A DNA stretch of 64,000 nucleotides from positions 62,001 through 126,000 of the forward strand of contig JAUIKS010000025.1 of NCBI GenBank assembly GCA_030430565.1, written 5' to 3'. Origin of the DNA: Polyangia bacterium. Its GTDB lineage: Bacteria; Myxococcota_A; Polyangia; Nannocystales; Nannocystaceae. Below, piece by piece: positions 24,003-33,118 of the stretch. The notes beneath the pieces were generated by a model. That model was given only the letters and a program-made list of their open reading frames with translations, did not search any database and had not been told where the DNA came from. The first letter of the stretch is position 1, and each line of letters begins with the position of its first letter. A program made the translations under genes and the position numbers.

Positions 24003-27000
24003 TCAGGGCTTCTCGCTCGAGGTCTCGCGGGGTGTCTCGCGGGGTGTCTCGCGCGGCGGAGCGGCGGGCGCGGGCGTTTGCTCGTTCGGCGTTCCCTTTC
24101 GCCTCCGCTTCGGCGGCCCGAGCCACCACTTGTGGCGCTTGATGTCGTAGGAGCGACCCCAGTAGACGTCGACGCCGCCCGAGGCGCGGTTGCCGAAGTA
24201 GGTCTCGAGCGACCAGTTGGGCTTGAAGCGGTAGCGCGCGCCGAGCTCGGCGTCGTTGGTCGACTTGTCGTGGGCGGGGACGTTGGCCTGGTAGCGCGTC
24301 TCGACGTAGACGTTCTTGCTGACGTTCTTGCCGACCTTGAAGATCGGCTGGCTGAGGTTGTCGCCGAAGGACACGCCGATCTTGTCGACGCCGATCGCCT
24401 GGTTGATGTGCCGCTGCAGCGCGGGGCTCGAGAGCGCGCTGAGCAGCGAGGCGGCCTGGGCCTTCACTTTCTCGGGGTCGGCGCTCTGGGTGTCGGAGGA
24501 GCCGGTCACGAGCATCGTGAAGATCTCGGACTCGGGGTAGGCGGGGATCGAGGACAGCACCAGCTCGGGCTGGGTCGCGCGGCCGCGGATGGTGGCGATG
24601 ATGGTGACCGGATCGATGGTGGTCGTGGCCTTGAGCTCGATGTAGGGGATCATGTCGCCGCCCGGCGGGATCGTCACGACGCCGCGCTCGACCACGAAGT
24701 CGTTGCCGATCAGGTTGAAGGTCCCGTTGTCGTTCTCGAGCGCGCCCTTGGCCGAGACCGCGTCGGTGATGGCGACCTCGACCTCGCCGCCCCAGGACAT
24801 GTCGATCGAGGGGCCGCGAATGCGCAGCGGATCGACGAACTTGACCGCGACGCGGGTGGGGGCGCCGGGCTCCTCGGCGGCGTCGCCCGTCTGCGCGGCC
24901 GCCTTCGGGAGCTCGGGCAGCGCCTCCTCGTCGACGAGCTCGACGTAGGTGACGCGATCGCTGGTCGGGATCCGCTTGGGCGCGGCGACGTTGGTCGGCT
25001 GGACGTCGACGAGGGTCTCGGCGATCGCGATGTCGACGTTGACGCCGCGCGCGTCGACCTTCGCCGCGCTGGTGATCTTGGAGTCGATCTTCATCCGCGG
25101 CAGCCCGGGCTGCCGCAGCGGCAGGTCGTTGATCGCGAGCTCGACGCCGGCGTCGACGTCGCCGTGTGGGAGGACGACCGCGGCCCGCCCCGTCGCGTCG
25201 ATCGAGCCGCGGCCCGTCGCGATGCTGAGGCGCTTGAGCGCGGCGGTGATCTCGTTGCCCGCGCTCGAGAACGCGAGCTCTACGTCGACGTCTTGGAAGC
25301 GCTGGCGCAGCGGGACGACCGTGACGCCGGCGTCCGCGACGGTCGCGGTGCCGGAGAGCGCGGGGGCGCCGATCGTCCCGCTGGCGTCGAGGTCGGCCGA
25401 GAGCGCGCCGACGAGGTCGTAGAGCGAGGTCGGCAAGAAGCCGCTCGCGGGCTTGAGGTTGAGGGCGTCGACGTCGAGGCGCAGGCGCAGCGGCGCGGCG
25501 AGGGGGTCGAGCGCGCCGGACTGCAGCGCGAGCAGGTCGAGCTCGCTGACGGCGTCGAGGTCGAGCACCGGGGTCGGGCGGGCCCGCTCGTCGCGGGTCT
25601 TGTACGGCGCCTTGAGGAGCAGGTTGAGACGCTGCTCGCGGGGGTCGACCGCGATCTGTCCGCGCAGCGGGTAGCGGGTGTCGTCGGCGCCGACGTGCCC
25701 GGTGAGCGCGGCGGCGAGCTCGAAGTCCGACGCGCCGCCGCTGGCGTTGAGCTCGAGGCCGAGCAAGAAGTCGAGCTCGGGCGGGAGCGGCTGGAGCGCG
25801 GCGACGAAGTCAGGGTCGAGGTTGCGGACGGTGAGCGCGAGCGCGTGCATGCCCTCGCGGTCCCAGTCGACGCCGCCGGTGACGGCGTCGACCGTCACGG
25901 GCGCGTGCGCGGACAGCTCGACGCTGCGGACGCCGTCGCGGCGCGCGACGAGGCCGACGTTCGCGGCGCCGGGCTGGTAGTCGGCGTGCAGCCCGAGCTC
26001 GGCGACGCGAGCTTTCTCGAGGGACAGCTTGTCGACGCCGGCGTCGAGCTGGAGCGCCGGCGCGAGCGCGGTCCCGGTCACGCTGAGGTCGATCCAGGCG
26101 CGACCGCCCAGCGCCGGCAGGCCGTCGACCCAGGGCGCGAGCGCGGCGAGCTCGGCGCCCGCGAGGCCGAGGCGCAGCTCGTGGGGCTTGTCGTGCTCCC
26201 AGTCGACGCGCCCGCGGCGGGGGTCGAGATCGATCGGGGCGCGGGCGGTCAGCGCGACGGTCCGCGCCAGCGGGCTCGAGGCGTCGAGTTCGAGCTCGAC
26301 CTCGCCCTCGCGGTAGGCGACGCGCGTGAGCAGGTCGCCGATCGACTTCTCGTCGTAGCTCAGCGCGTCGACGCCGAGCTCGAGCTGGGCCGTGAGCGCG
26401 CGGGTGATCGGGCCGTCGACTATGACGTCGAGATCGGTGGTGCCAGACAGCGCCACGTCCGGCGCCCAGTCGCGGACGAGGCCGAGGTCTACGCCGTCGA
26501 TGTCGACGTGCAGCCGGTGCCGCTTCTGGGCGAGCCACGACGCGCCGGGGGTGGGCACGAGCGCGGCCCGCAGCGGCACCTCGGCGTCGACGGCGAGGCG
26601 TCGGATCTTCGGGTGGTCGAGCTGGACCTGCGCGGTCGCGCCCTCGCGGTCGTAGCCGGCGAGCACGCGCAGCGTACCCAGGGTCTTCTCGGCGAAGCGG
26701 AGCTCGCGGCCGTGGACGTCCAGCTCTAGAGTCGGGCGGCGCGCGCTGCCGGCGAGCGCGAGCTCTACGTCGAGCGAGCCGGCGAGCGGCGGCCGCTGAT
26801 CCTCGGGCCCCGCGAACGCGAGCAGCTTTGGGAGCTGGGCGCCGCGCAGCGAGAGGGTGGTGCTCAGAGGGCCGCGCGCGAGCGCGAAGCGGCTGGTGGC
26901 GAGGTTCGCGGTGAAGGGGATCGCGGCGCGCAGCGTGAGCGCGTCGATCGGGCCGTCGCGCAGCTCGAGCTCGGCTCGCGCGAGGCCTGGCTCGTAGCCG

Positions 27001-29069
27001 GCGGTGAGGTCGAGCTGACCGAGGGTCTCCCCGAGCATCGCTAGATCGCGGCCGCGGACCGTGACGGCGGCGCGCGGCGCCTTCGCCGGGCCGTAGAGGT
27101 GCACGTCGAGCTCGGCGCGGCCGCCCGCGCGGAGCCTGGGCGCGAAGTTGTTGGCGAGCGCGAGCTGGAGATCCTCGACGCCGACGCGCAGGTCGTTGGT
27201 CCCCTTGGGGTCGTAGGAGCCGTCAATCGAGATCCGCGCCGGCGCGCGCAGCGTTGGGGGAGCTGGCTTTTCAGACTTGTTTTCAAGGGGCTCGCGGTCG
27301 GCGCTCGTCGCGACCGCCTCGCCGAGCGCGAGCGCGAGGCGCTTCACCGTGACGGCGCCGCGGTCGAGCGCGACATCGACGATCGCGGGTCCCTCCTGGG
27401 TGTCGGCGTAGGTCTGCAGGCCGAAGGCTGCGGCGCGGAGCCTCCGCAGCTCGGCGTGCAGCTGATCGCCCTTGAGCGTCGCGTGGACGTCGAGCGCGGC
27501 GCGCTCGAGCGGCGGGATCTGCCCGACGTCGCTCTTGATCCGGCAGGTGATGTCGCGGGGCTCGAGCGCGCCGGCGCAGCGCAGCTCGAGGTGGGCGCGG
27601 CCGACGAGCTCCGGGCGCGCGACGAAGCGATCGACGAGGCGAGCGACGCGCGAGAGCTTCGGGGCGTCGATGGTCGCGTCGAGCTCGAGCTGGCCGCGCG
27701 CGTCGGCGCTCGCCGTCGCGTTGACGGTCGCGCCGGCGGCGTTGAGCTCGAGCCGCGCGCTGCCGGTGCGCGCCGTGGGGGAGCCGTCGGCCGTGAGCTC
27801 GAGGCGCACGGGCGTCCGCGGGTCGCAGTCGAGGCACTCGAGCTGGGCGCGGAGCCGCAGCTCCTCCTCGGGGTCGCCGGCCAGGGACACGCGGGTCTCG
27901 AGGGACAGCTCGCCGGGGTCGAGCGCCGCGCTGAGGCGCGCGAGCTCGGCGGAGCTGCGGAGGTCGAGGTCGACGCGCAGCTCGGGCTCGAGCGCGGCGG
28001 TCACCTCGAGCTCCGCGCTCGCGGTCCCCGGGACGTTCGCGCGCAGCTCGGCGGTCAGCTCGGGGGCGCCGCCGCGGGCCGCGAGCTCGACGGTCGGCGG
28101 GCCGTCGGTCGGCAGCGTCGTCATCGAGGTGAACCACTCCTCCTCGGCCTGGGCGCGCAGCTCGTCGAGCGAGCCGCGGATGGCGTCGAGGTCGAGCTCC
28201 AGCGGGCCGAGCTCCAGCGACGCCCAGTTGCTGGTCAGGCGCAGCTGCTCGAGGGTCGCGCGCGGCTCGTCCCAGCGCGCGGCGATGTGCAGCTCCTCGA
28301 CGTCGAGGCCCGAGACGGCGGGGACCCGCGCGGCGAGGTCGAGCTCGAGGGTCGCGCTGCGGCCCGCGCCGTGGGCCGAGAGGTCGAGGTGATCGAGATC
28401 GAGCATGACCTCGGGGGCAGGATCGGGCTCCGGCTCGGCGAGCGCGGCCAGGCCGCGCGGCGGCGAGGGGGCGCGCTCGAGCAGCACGCGGCGCAGGTGC
28501 AGCTCGAGGTCAATGGTGGCCGGAAGGTCAGGTCCGAGCCCGGCCTCGGGGTCGGGCGGCGGCGGCGGCGGGGCGTCGGGATCACGCGGCGGCGCGAGGT
28601 CGGCGAAGCCGGGGACATCCGGCCCGGGCACGAAGATCCGCGCGCCCTCGAGCTCGACGCGACCCAGGGTCAGGTTACCCCGCAGCGCGCGCCCGAGGTC
28701 GAGACCGAGCGCGAGGCGCTCGAGCTCGACGAGGCGCGTGCCCGCGGAGTCCTCGAGCGCGACGCCGGAGATCACGAGGCGGTCGGCGAGCGCGCCCTCG
28801 ATCTTCGCGATCTCCACGCGCCCCGGGATCATCCCGTCGTAGACGCGCGCGCCGGTGTTCAGCGCGAGGCGGGTGCCGGCCGCGGTGAACAGCACCAGCA
28901 GCAGGATCGTGACGATCAGCGCGAGCAGGCCGAGGACGATGCGCACAAGCCAGCGGAGCGCGCGGCGCCACAGCGGCCGCGGGGCCGTGGGCGCGCGCCC
29001 GGGCCGGACCCCGGGCGCGAGCTCGGCCTCGGCCTCCTCCGCGGGCGGGGGCTGACGGTCCGTCTCCAC
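24003..29069 (-). CDS. tamB: TamB-like translocation/lipid-transport protein (DUF490)
   Basis: A 1688-residue envelope protein. I choose GTG 29069, two bases after the TamA stop; the open frame above it overlaps tamA. An Arg-rich cytoplasmic start precedes one inner-membrane helix at about residues 46-68 (VLGLLALIVTILLLVLFTAA). Then comes an enormous run of short amphipathic beta strands, the long hydrophobic-groove beta-taco of AsmA/TamB-like proteins. The C-terminal DUF490 signature is present: YIELKATTTIDPVTIIATIR, PELVLSSIPAYPESEIFTML, INQAIGVDKIGVSFGDN and NVYVETRYQANV. It links the inner membrane to the Omp85 partner encoded immediately upstream and is thought to move phospholipids or help barrel assembly. 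Confidence 0.93.
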   Translation of the reverse strand: METDRQPPPAEEAEAELAPGVRPGRAPTAPRPLWRRALRWLVRIVLGLLALIVTILLLVLFTAAGTRLALNTGARVYDGMIPGRVEIAKIEGALADRLVISGVALEDSAGTRLVELERLALGLDLGRALRGNLTLGRVELEGARIFVPGPDVPGFADLAPPRDPDAPPPPPPDPEAGLGPDLPATIDLELHLRRVLLERAPSPPRGLAALAEPEPDPAPEVMLDLDHLDLSAHGAGRSATLELDLAARVPAVSGLDVEELHIAARWDEPRATLEQLRLTSNWASLELGPLELDLDAIRGSLDELRAQAEEEWFTSMTTLPTDGPPTVELAARGGAPELTAELRANVPGTASAELEVTAALEPELRVDLDLRSSAELARLSAALDPGELSLETRVSLAGDPEEELRLRAQLECLDCDPRTPVRLELTADGSPTARTGSARLELNAAGATVNATASADARGQLELDATIDAPKLSRVARLVDRFVARPELVGRAHLELRCAGALEPRDITCRIKSDVGQIPPLERAALDVHATLKGDQLHAELRRLRAAAFGLQTYADTQEGPAIVDVALDRGAVTVKRLALALGEAVATSADREPLENKSEKPAPPTLRAPARISIDGSYDPKGTNDLRVGVEDLQLALANNFAPRLRAGGRAELDVHLYGPAKAPRAAVTVRGRDLAMLGETLGQLDLTAGYEPGLARAELELRDGPIDALTLRAAIPFTANLATSRFALARGPLSTTLSLRGAQLPKLLAFAGPEDQRPPLAGSLDVELALAGSARRPTLELDVHGRELRFAEKTLGTLRVLAGYDREGATAQVQLDHPKIRRLAVDAEVPLRAALVPTPGASWLAQKRHRLHVDIDGVDLGLVRDWAPDVALSGTTDLDVIVDGPITRALTAQLELGVDALSYDEKSIGDLLTRVAYREGEVELELDASSPLARTVALTARAPIDLDPRRGRVDWEHDKPHELRLGLAGAELAALAPWVDGLPALGGRAWIDLSVTGTALAPALQLDAGVDKLSLEKARVAELGLHADYQPGAANVGLVARRDGVRSVELSAHAPVTVDAVTGGVDWDREGMHALALTVRNLDPDFVAALQPLPPELDFLLGLELNASGGASDFELAAALTGHVGADDTRYPLRGQIAVDPREQRLNLLLKAPYKTRDERARPTPVLDLDAVSELDLLALQSGALDPLAAPLRLRLDVDALNLKPASGFLPTSLYDLVGALSADLDASGTIGAPALSGTATVADAGVTVVPLRQRFQDVDVELAFSSAGNEITAALKRLSIATGRGSIDATGRAAVVLPHGDVDAGVELAINDLPLRQPGLPRMKIDSKITSAAKVDARGVNVDIAIAETLVDVQPTNVAAPKRIPTSDRVTYVELVDEEALPELPKAAAQTGDAAEEPGAPTRVAVKFVDPLRIRGPSIDMSWGGEVEVAITDAVSAKGALENDNGTFNLIGNDFVVERGVVTIPPGGDMIPYIELKATTTIDPVTIIATIRGRATQPELVLSSIPAYPESEIFTMLVTGSSDTQSADPEKVKAQAASLLSALSSPALQRHINQAIGVDKIGVSFGDNLSQPIFKVGKNVSKNVYVETRYQANVPAHDKSTNDAELGARYRFKPNWSLETYFGNRASGGVDVYWGRSYDIKRHKWWLGPPKRRRKGTPNEQTPAPAAPPRETPRETPRETSSEKP

Positions 29070-29071
29070 GG

Positions 29072-31147
29072 TCAGAACGCCTCTCCCAGGCTGAAGTGGA
29101 TCGCCCACTGCCGCGGCTCGGGGAAGCGGAGGTCGTCGCGGTTCAGGCGGTAGCCGAAGTCGAGGCGGAAGATGCCGATGGGTGAATTGTAGCGCAGCCC
29201 GCCGCCGGTCGAGTATTGCCAGCCGCGCGGGTCAAACTCGGTGACGCCCTCGCGGATGTCTCCTAGGTCGAAGAAGCCCGCGGACCAGAGGTCGGCGACC
29301 AGGCGCACGCGCAGCTCGGCGTTCATCAGCACCTCGGAGTAGCCGCCGATCGGCGCTTGATCGCAGCCGACGAGGTTGCCCTCGAGGTCGACGCCGGTGC
29401 AGGTCTGAACGCGCGGCGACAGCCGTCGCAGCGGCCAGCCGCGCACGTCGTTGGCGCCGCCGAGGTAGAGGCGCTGATCGAGCGGCACCGCGCGCCGATC
29501 GCCCTCGCCGTAGGGGAACAGCATACCGACGCGCCCGCGCCCCGCGAGCTGCACGCGCTGATGTGGCCGCCAGTACAGGCGCAGCTCGGGCGAGAACTTG
29601 TGGTAGTTGAACTGGCTGCCGATGTAGCGGTTGGAGAAGTCGTAGACCAGCGAGAGGCGGGCGCCGTTGGTCGGCGTGATCAGGTCGTCGGTGAGGTGCA
29701 GCGTCGCGTTGGCCTCGAGGTAGCTGAGGAAGAAGCGCTCGCGGAAGTCAGCGCCCAGCAGCGCGCGGTTGTCAGGGTCCTGCAGCGCGGGCGTCAGGTT
29801 GAAGAGCTGCTGGTAGAGGTTGTTGTAGCTCAGCCCCAGCTCGACGAAGCGCGTGATGAAGCGCGCCACGCCCAGCGTGTTGGTGACGTTCCAGAACTGG
29901 TAGCCCTCCCAGATCCCCAGCTCGAAGCCCGGGTGCTCGGTCCAGATCAGGTGCTTCTCGAGCAGGCCCTTTTTGCGGAAGATCAGGTCGAGCTCGAAGA
30001 TCGGGCCGTGCTGCTGCGCGGCCCAGAAGTTCGGCAGCTCCGCGTAGCCGGCCCGCGTGATCACGTCCATGCGCGTGAGCCGGCCGAAGATGCTCTCGTG
30101 TCGGTACCGCAGGGACACGCGCTGCTCCCAGCGCACGGGGTCGATGCCGACGCCGCCGCCGACCTTCACCGACTGCAGGCGCGTCTCCTGCACCCGCGCG
30201 ACCAGGTCGACCGTGCCGTCGTCCTTCGGCGGACCCTTGCGCACCGAGACCGTGCTGAAGACCTCCATCCCGTAGATGGTCTTCTCGACGCGCGCGACCA
30301 GGGCGGGGCGGTAGGGCTCGCCGCGCGCGTACTCGATCTCGCGCTGCACGAGGTCGGGCGGGACGAAGGTGAGGCCCTCGATCGTGATCGCGCCGATCCG
30401 CGCCGGCGCGCCGGGGTCGACCTCGAAGCGCAGCTCGGCCCAGCGCTCCTCGCGGTGGACGTCGGCGTGCTCGGTGACCTCGGCGTGCGGGTAGCCGCGG
30501 GCCTCGATCGCCGCCTGCATCGCGGCGGCCGAGTCACGCATCGCCGGGAGCGAGATCGGATCGCCGAGCTCGAGCTTCAGCTCGCGCTCGACCGCCGCGC
30601 GCTCGAGCGGGAACTTGGGGTCGCGCGTGTAGTCGGACCAGCGGACGTCGATCGCCCGGATCTTCGCGGGCAGACCCTCCTCGACGACGATCTTGGCGCG
30701 CGCGAGCTGCTTGAGCGGCTTCGGCGGGCGCTTGCCGCGTCGCTCGCGGCGCGCGACCTTGCGCGCGTGCTTCTCGGGGTCGCCCTTGGTCTCGACCTCG
30801 ACGACGACGCTCACGGCGCGGGCGTCGTGGTAGCCGTGGGCCGCGTACAGCTCGGCGACGCGCTCTTTGTCAATGGCCTCGAGGCCAGGTACGTAGTAGC
30901 GCTTGCCCTTGAAGCTGAGCCGCGGCGAGGGGCGGAGGTTGAGGTACGCGAGGAACTCATCCTGCCCGAAGACGGTCACGCCCTCGACCTCGACCTCGCG
31001 GATCACGGGCCCCGGCGGGAGCTCGCGCTCGCGCGGCCGCTCGCTCCGCTTCTCCTTCCCCGCGCAGCCGAGCGCGGCGCTCAGCGTCAACGCGGCGGCG
31101 AGCGCTCCGACGCGATGGGCTCGCCGGCGGCTGGGGACGGAGCGCAT
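29072..31147 (-). CDS. tamA: TamA/BamA-like Omp85 outer-membrane protein
   Basis: A 691-residue Omp85 protein. The signal peptide ends LSAALGC, so the N-terminus may be lipidated as well as exported; the lipobox is imperfect. POTRA-type modules occupy about residues 45-330 (VIREVEVEGVTVFGQDEFL, AKIRAIDVRW, ARIGAITIEGLTFVP). The 16-strand barrel follows, with LYLGGANDVRGW near residue 562 corresponding to the conserved R-G-F/Y/W motif on loop 6. It ends in Phe, as outer-membrane barrels do. The stop is 2 bases from the tamB start, so TamA and TamB are coupled. TamA anchors TamB at the outer membrane. Confidence 0.92.
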   Translation of the reverse strand: MRSVPSRRRAHRVGALAAALTLSAALGCAGKEKRSERPRERELPPGPVIREVEVEGVTVFGQDEFLAYLNLRPSPRLSFKGKRYYVPGLEAIDKERVAELYAAHGYHDARAVSVVVEVETKGDPEKHARKVARRERRGKRPPKPLKQLARAKIVVEEGLPAKIRAIDVRWSDYTRDPKFPLERAAVERELKLELGDPISLPAMRDSAAAMQAAIEARGYPHAEVTEHADVHREERWAELRFEVDPGAPARIGAITIEGLTFVPPDLVQREIEYARGEPYRPALVARVEKTIYGMEVFSTVSVRKGPPKDDGTVDLVARVQETRLQSVKVGGGVGIDPVRWEQRVSLRYRHESIFGRLTRMDVITRAGYAELPNFWAAQQHGPIFELDLIFRKKGLLEKHLIWTEHPGFELGIWEGYQFWNVTNTLGVARFITRFVELGLSYNNLYQQLFNLTPALQDPDNRALLGADFRERFFLSYLEANATLHLTDDLITPTNGARLSLVYDFSNRYIGSQFNYHKFSPELRLYWRPHQRVQLAGRGRVGMLFPYGEGDRRAVPLDQRLYLGGANDVRGWPLRRLSPRVQTCTGVDLEGNLVGCDQAPIGGYSEVLMNAELRVRLVADLWSAGFFDLGDIREGVTEFDPRGWQYSTGGGLRYNSPIGIFRLDFGYRLNRDDLRFPEPRQWAIHFSLGEAF

Positions 31148-31218
31148 TAGAGGAGAGTCAGCGCAACTGCGCTTCGGGGCAAGTGCGGCGCCCGTGGCGA
31201 AGCGCTACAGAAATTTAG

Positions 31219-33039
31219 CTACGGACGCGAGCGCCACGTGAGCGTGTAGCCTGGGGGCAGCTCTAGCGCCGCGCTCACGGCCCGCTCCAGCGTTCTCGCG
31301 CCGTCTCGCTCACCCAGCGAGGGGCCCGCGAACTCGACGCGTACGCCGCGCCGCCTGTCCTCACGGGTGATGTCGACGGGCGCGAGCTGCTGGCGAAGCT
31401 CGACCAAGGCCCGCAGCGGTATCGCGCCGCGCTCCCCCTGGACCGTGAGCTCGAGCAGCGCCTGGGCAGCTTTCGCGCGCCGCGGCGTCACCAGGATGAT
31501 CGGGGTCGCGTCGGGCCCGCGCCCGGAGGTGCCGACGCGTCGCCCCCCGCTCGCGAGCTCGATGGTTCGCAGGACCTCGTCCCTCGTCACGCCGAGCGCG
31601 GCGAGGCGCGGGCTGTCGAGCGTCAGCTCCTGCTCGGGGCGCGTGGCGCCGTCGAGCACCGCGGCCGTCAGCGCTGGCTGTCGCGCGTGCACGACGCGGG
31701 ACAGCTCCCGCGCGAGCTCGTGGAGCGTGGCGAGCTCGGGCCCCTGAAGAACCGCGACGCGCCGCGGCGGAGGCTCACCCGCGCGGAGCAGCGCGCGGAG
31801 CTCGAGCCCGGGGAGCTGGCGCAGCGCGCCCGCGATGGTTTCGAAGCTGGGCGTTTGATCGAGCTCCGGCACGGCGTGCGCGGACGTGATGATCAGCGAC
31901 CACGGCTCGCTCGCGCGCGACGGCCGGGCGCGGAGCGTCCACTCGGCGCCCTCGAGGACGCGTGGGAGCTCGTGGGTGGCGAGCTGGTCGAGCTGGTCGA
32001 GCTGGTCCGAGTCGCCCGCCGCCGGAGCCGGCGCGCGCAGTTCGAAGTGATGCGAGCGCGGGCGCTCGAACAGGGTGATGGTCGCCGGCGCGCTGCTCTT
32101 GAGCTCGGCGACCGCGGCCCGGAGCGCGCGCGCGCTCGCGTCCGCGTCCTCGGCTCCCTGGGCGCGCCAGAGCGCCACGCTGACGGCGGCGCCGCGCGAG
32201 GTCCACGGCTCGCACGAGCGCGCGGGCGCGAGCTCGATGGACGCGAGGTCCCCGAGGCGAATCGGCGCGCCGTCTTTGACCTCGAGGACCTCGTCCGTGA
32301 GCGTCTCGATCGTCTCGGGGGCGCGCGTCGTCGGGCGCGCGCCGGGGAGCTCGATGTCGCGGGCGCGCAGCGCCGCCTCGATCTTGGTGGAGGTGGACGC
32401 GATCGTCATGCCGAGCGCGGCGAGCCTGTGGGGGTCGAGCTCGACGCGGAGCTCCTGCTCGCCGCCGCAGAGCTCGACGCGCGCGACCTCGGGGCGCGCG
32501 CGCTGCCGATCGGCGAACTCCCGCGCGAGCGTTCGAAGCGTGACGAGCTCGCCGTCGTGATCGAGGGTGACGATGAAGTCCGGCGCCGCGCCGCGATCGA
32601 CGAGCGTGATGACGGGCTGCTCGGCGTCGCTGGGGAGCTGCTGGGCGGCCTCGTCGACGCGCGCGCGCGCGTCGACCAAGGCCTGCTCGGGCGCGCGCGA
32701 CATCTCCATCGTCAGCTGCAGCTGCGCCTCGCCCTCGCGCGACGTGCTGGTGAGGCGCTCGAGCCCCGGCGTCGCCGCGAGCGCCTCCTCGAGGGGCACG
32801 GTGAGCAGCCGCTCGACCTCCTCGGGCGCGTAGCCAGGCGCCGTCACGCTCACCAGCACCACGGCGCCAGCGGGGGCGGGGGCGGGCTCGGCGGCCTGCT
32901 GCGCGGCGCGCTCGGCTCGCTGGGCCGCGGCGTCGAGGAGCTCGCGGGCGCGCTCGGTGCAGGCGAGCGTCGCGGTCAGGGCCACGCAGGCGGCGACCCC
33001 CGCGAGCGCGCGTCGGCTCGTCATGATCGTCATGATCAT
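31219..33039 (-). CDS. Lipoprotein made of RND-pump porter domains without membrane helices
   Basis: A 606-residue secreted protein. ATG 33039 is the first of three in-frame ATGs (also 33033 and 33024). The signal peptide ends ATLAC. The first half matches the periplasmic N-half of RND pumps: APGYAPEEVERLLTVPLEEA, EQALVDARARVDEAAQQLP, ELRVELDPHRLAALGMT, IEAALRARDIELPG. The second half repeats this as in the C-half: ATRPEQELTLDSPRLAALGV, EVLRTIELASGG, RGAIPLRALVELRQ, RGVRVEFAGPS and ELPPGYTLTW. The protein stops exactly where membrane helix 8 of AcrB would begin, and the TM2-6 block is replaced by a short Gln/Asp/Leu linker. No hydrophobic helix remains after the signal. It lies 71 bases upstream of tamA on the same strand, suggesting a role with Tam proteins in envelope transport. 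Confidence 0.78.
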   Translation of the reverse strand: MIMTIMTSRRALAGVAACVALTATLACTERARELLDAAAQRAERAAQQAAEPAPAPAGAVVLVSVTAPGYAPEEVERLLTVPLEEALAATPGLERLTSTSREGEAQLQLTMEMSRAPEQALVDARARVDEAAQQLPSDAEQPVITLVDRGAAPDFIVTLDHDGELVTLRTLAREFADRQRARPEVARVELCGGEQELRVELDPHRLAALGMTIASTSTKIEAALRARDIELPGARPTTRAPETIETLTDEVLEVKDGAPIRLGDLASIELAPARSCEPWTSRGAAVSVALWRAQGAEDADASARALRAAVAELKSSAPATITLFERPRSHHFELRAPAPAAGDSDQLDQLDQLATHELPRVLEGAEWTLRARPSRASEPWSLIITSAHAVPELDQTPSFETIAGALRQLPGLELRALLRAGEPPPRRVAVLQGPELATLHELARELSRVVHARQPALTAAVLDGATRPEQELTLDSPRLAALGVTRDEVLRTIELASGGRRVGTSGRGPDATPIILVTPRRAKAAQALLELTVQGERGAIPLRALVELRQQLAPVDITREDRRRGVRVEFAGPSLGERDGARTLERAVSAALELPPGYTLTWRSRP

Positions 33040-33118
33040 CGCCGGGGACTGTATCACGCGCGCGCGGGCGCGAGCTCGCGTTTGACGAAGCTGTCCCCGG
33101 GGTCTTGTTCGGCGTGTG

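Noticed and set aside
23904..29153. Long plus-strand frames opposite tamB (941 and 684 codons)
   Set aside because: Low-complexity Glu/Arg/Val strings with no motif; shadows of the minus-strand genes.
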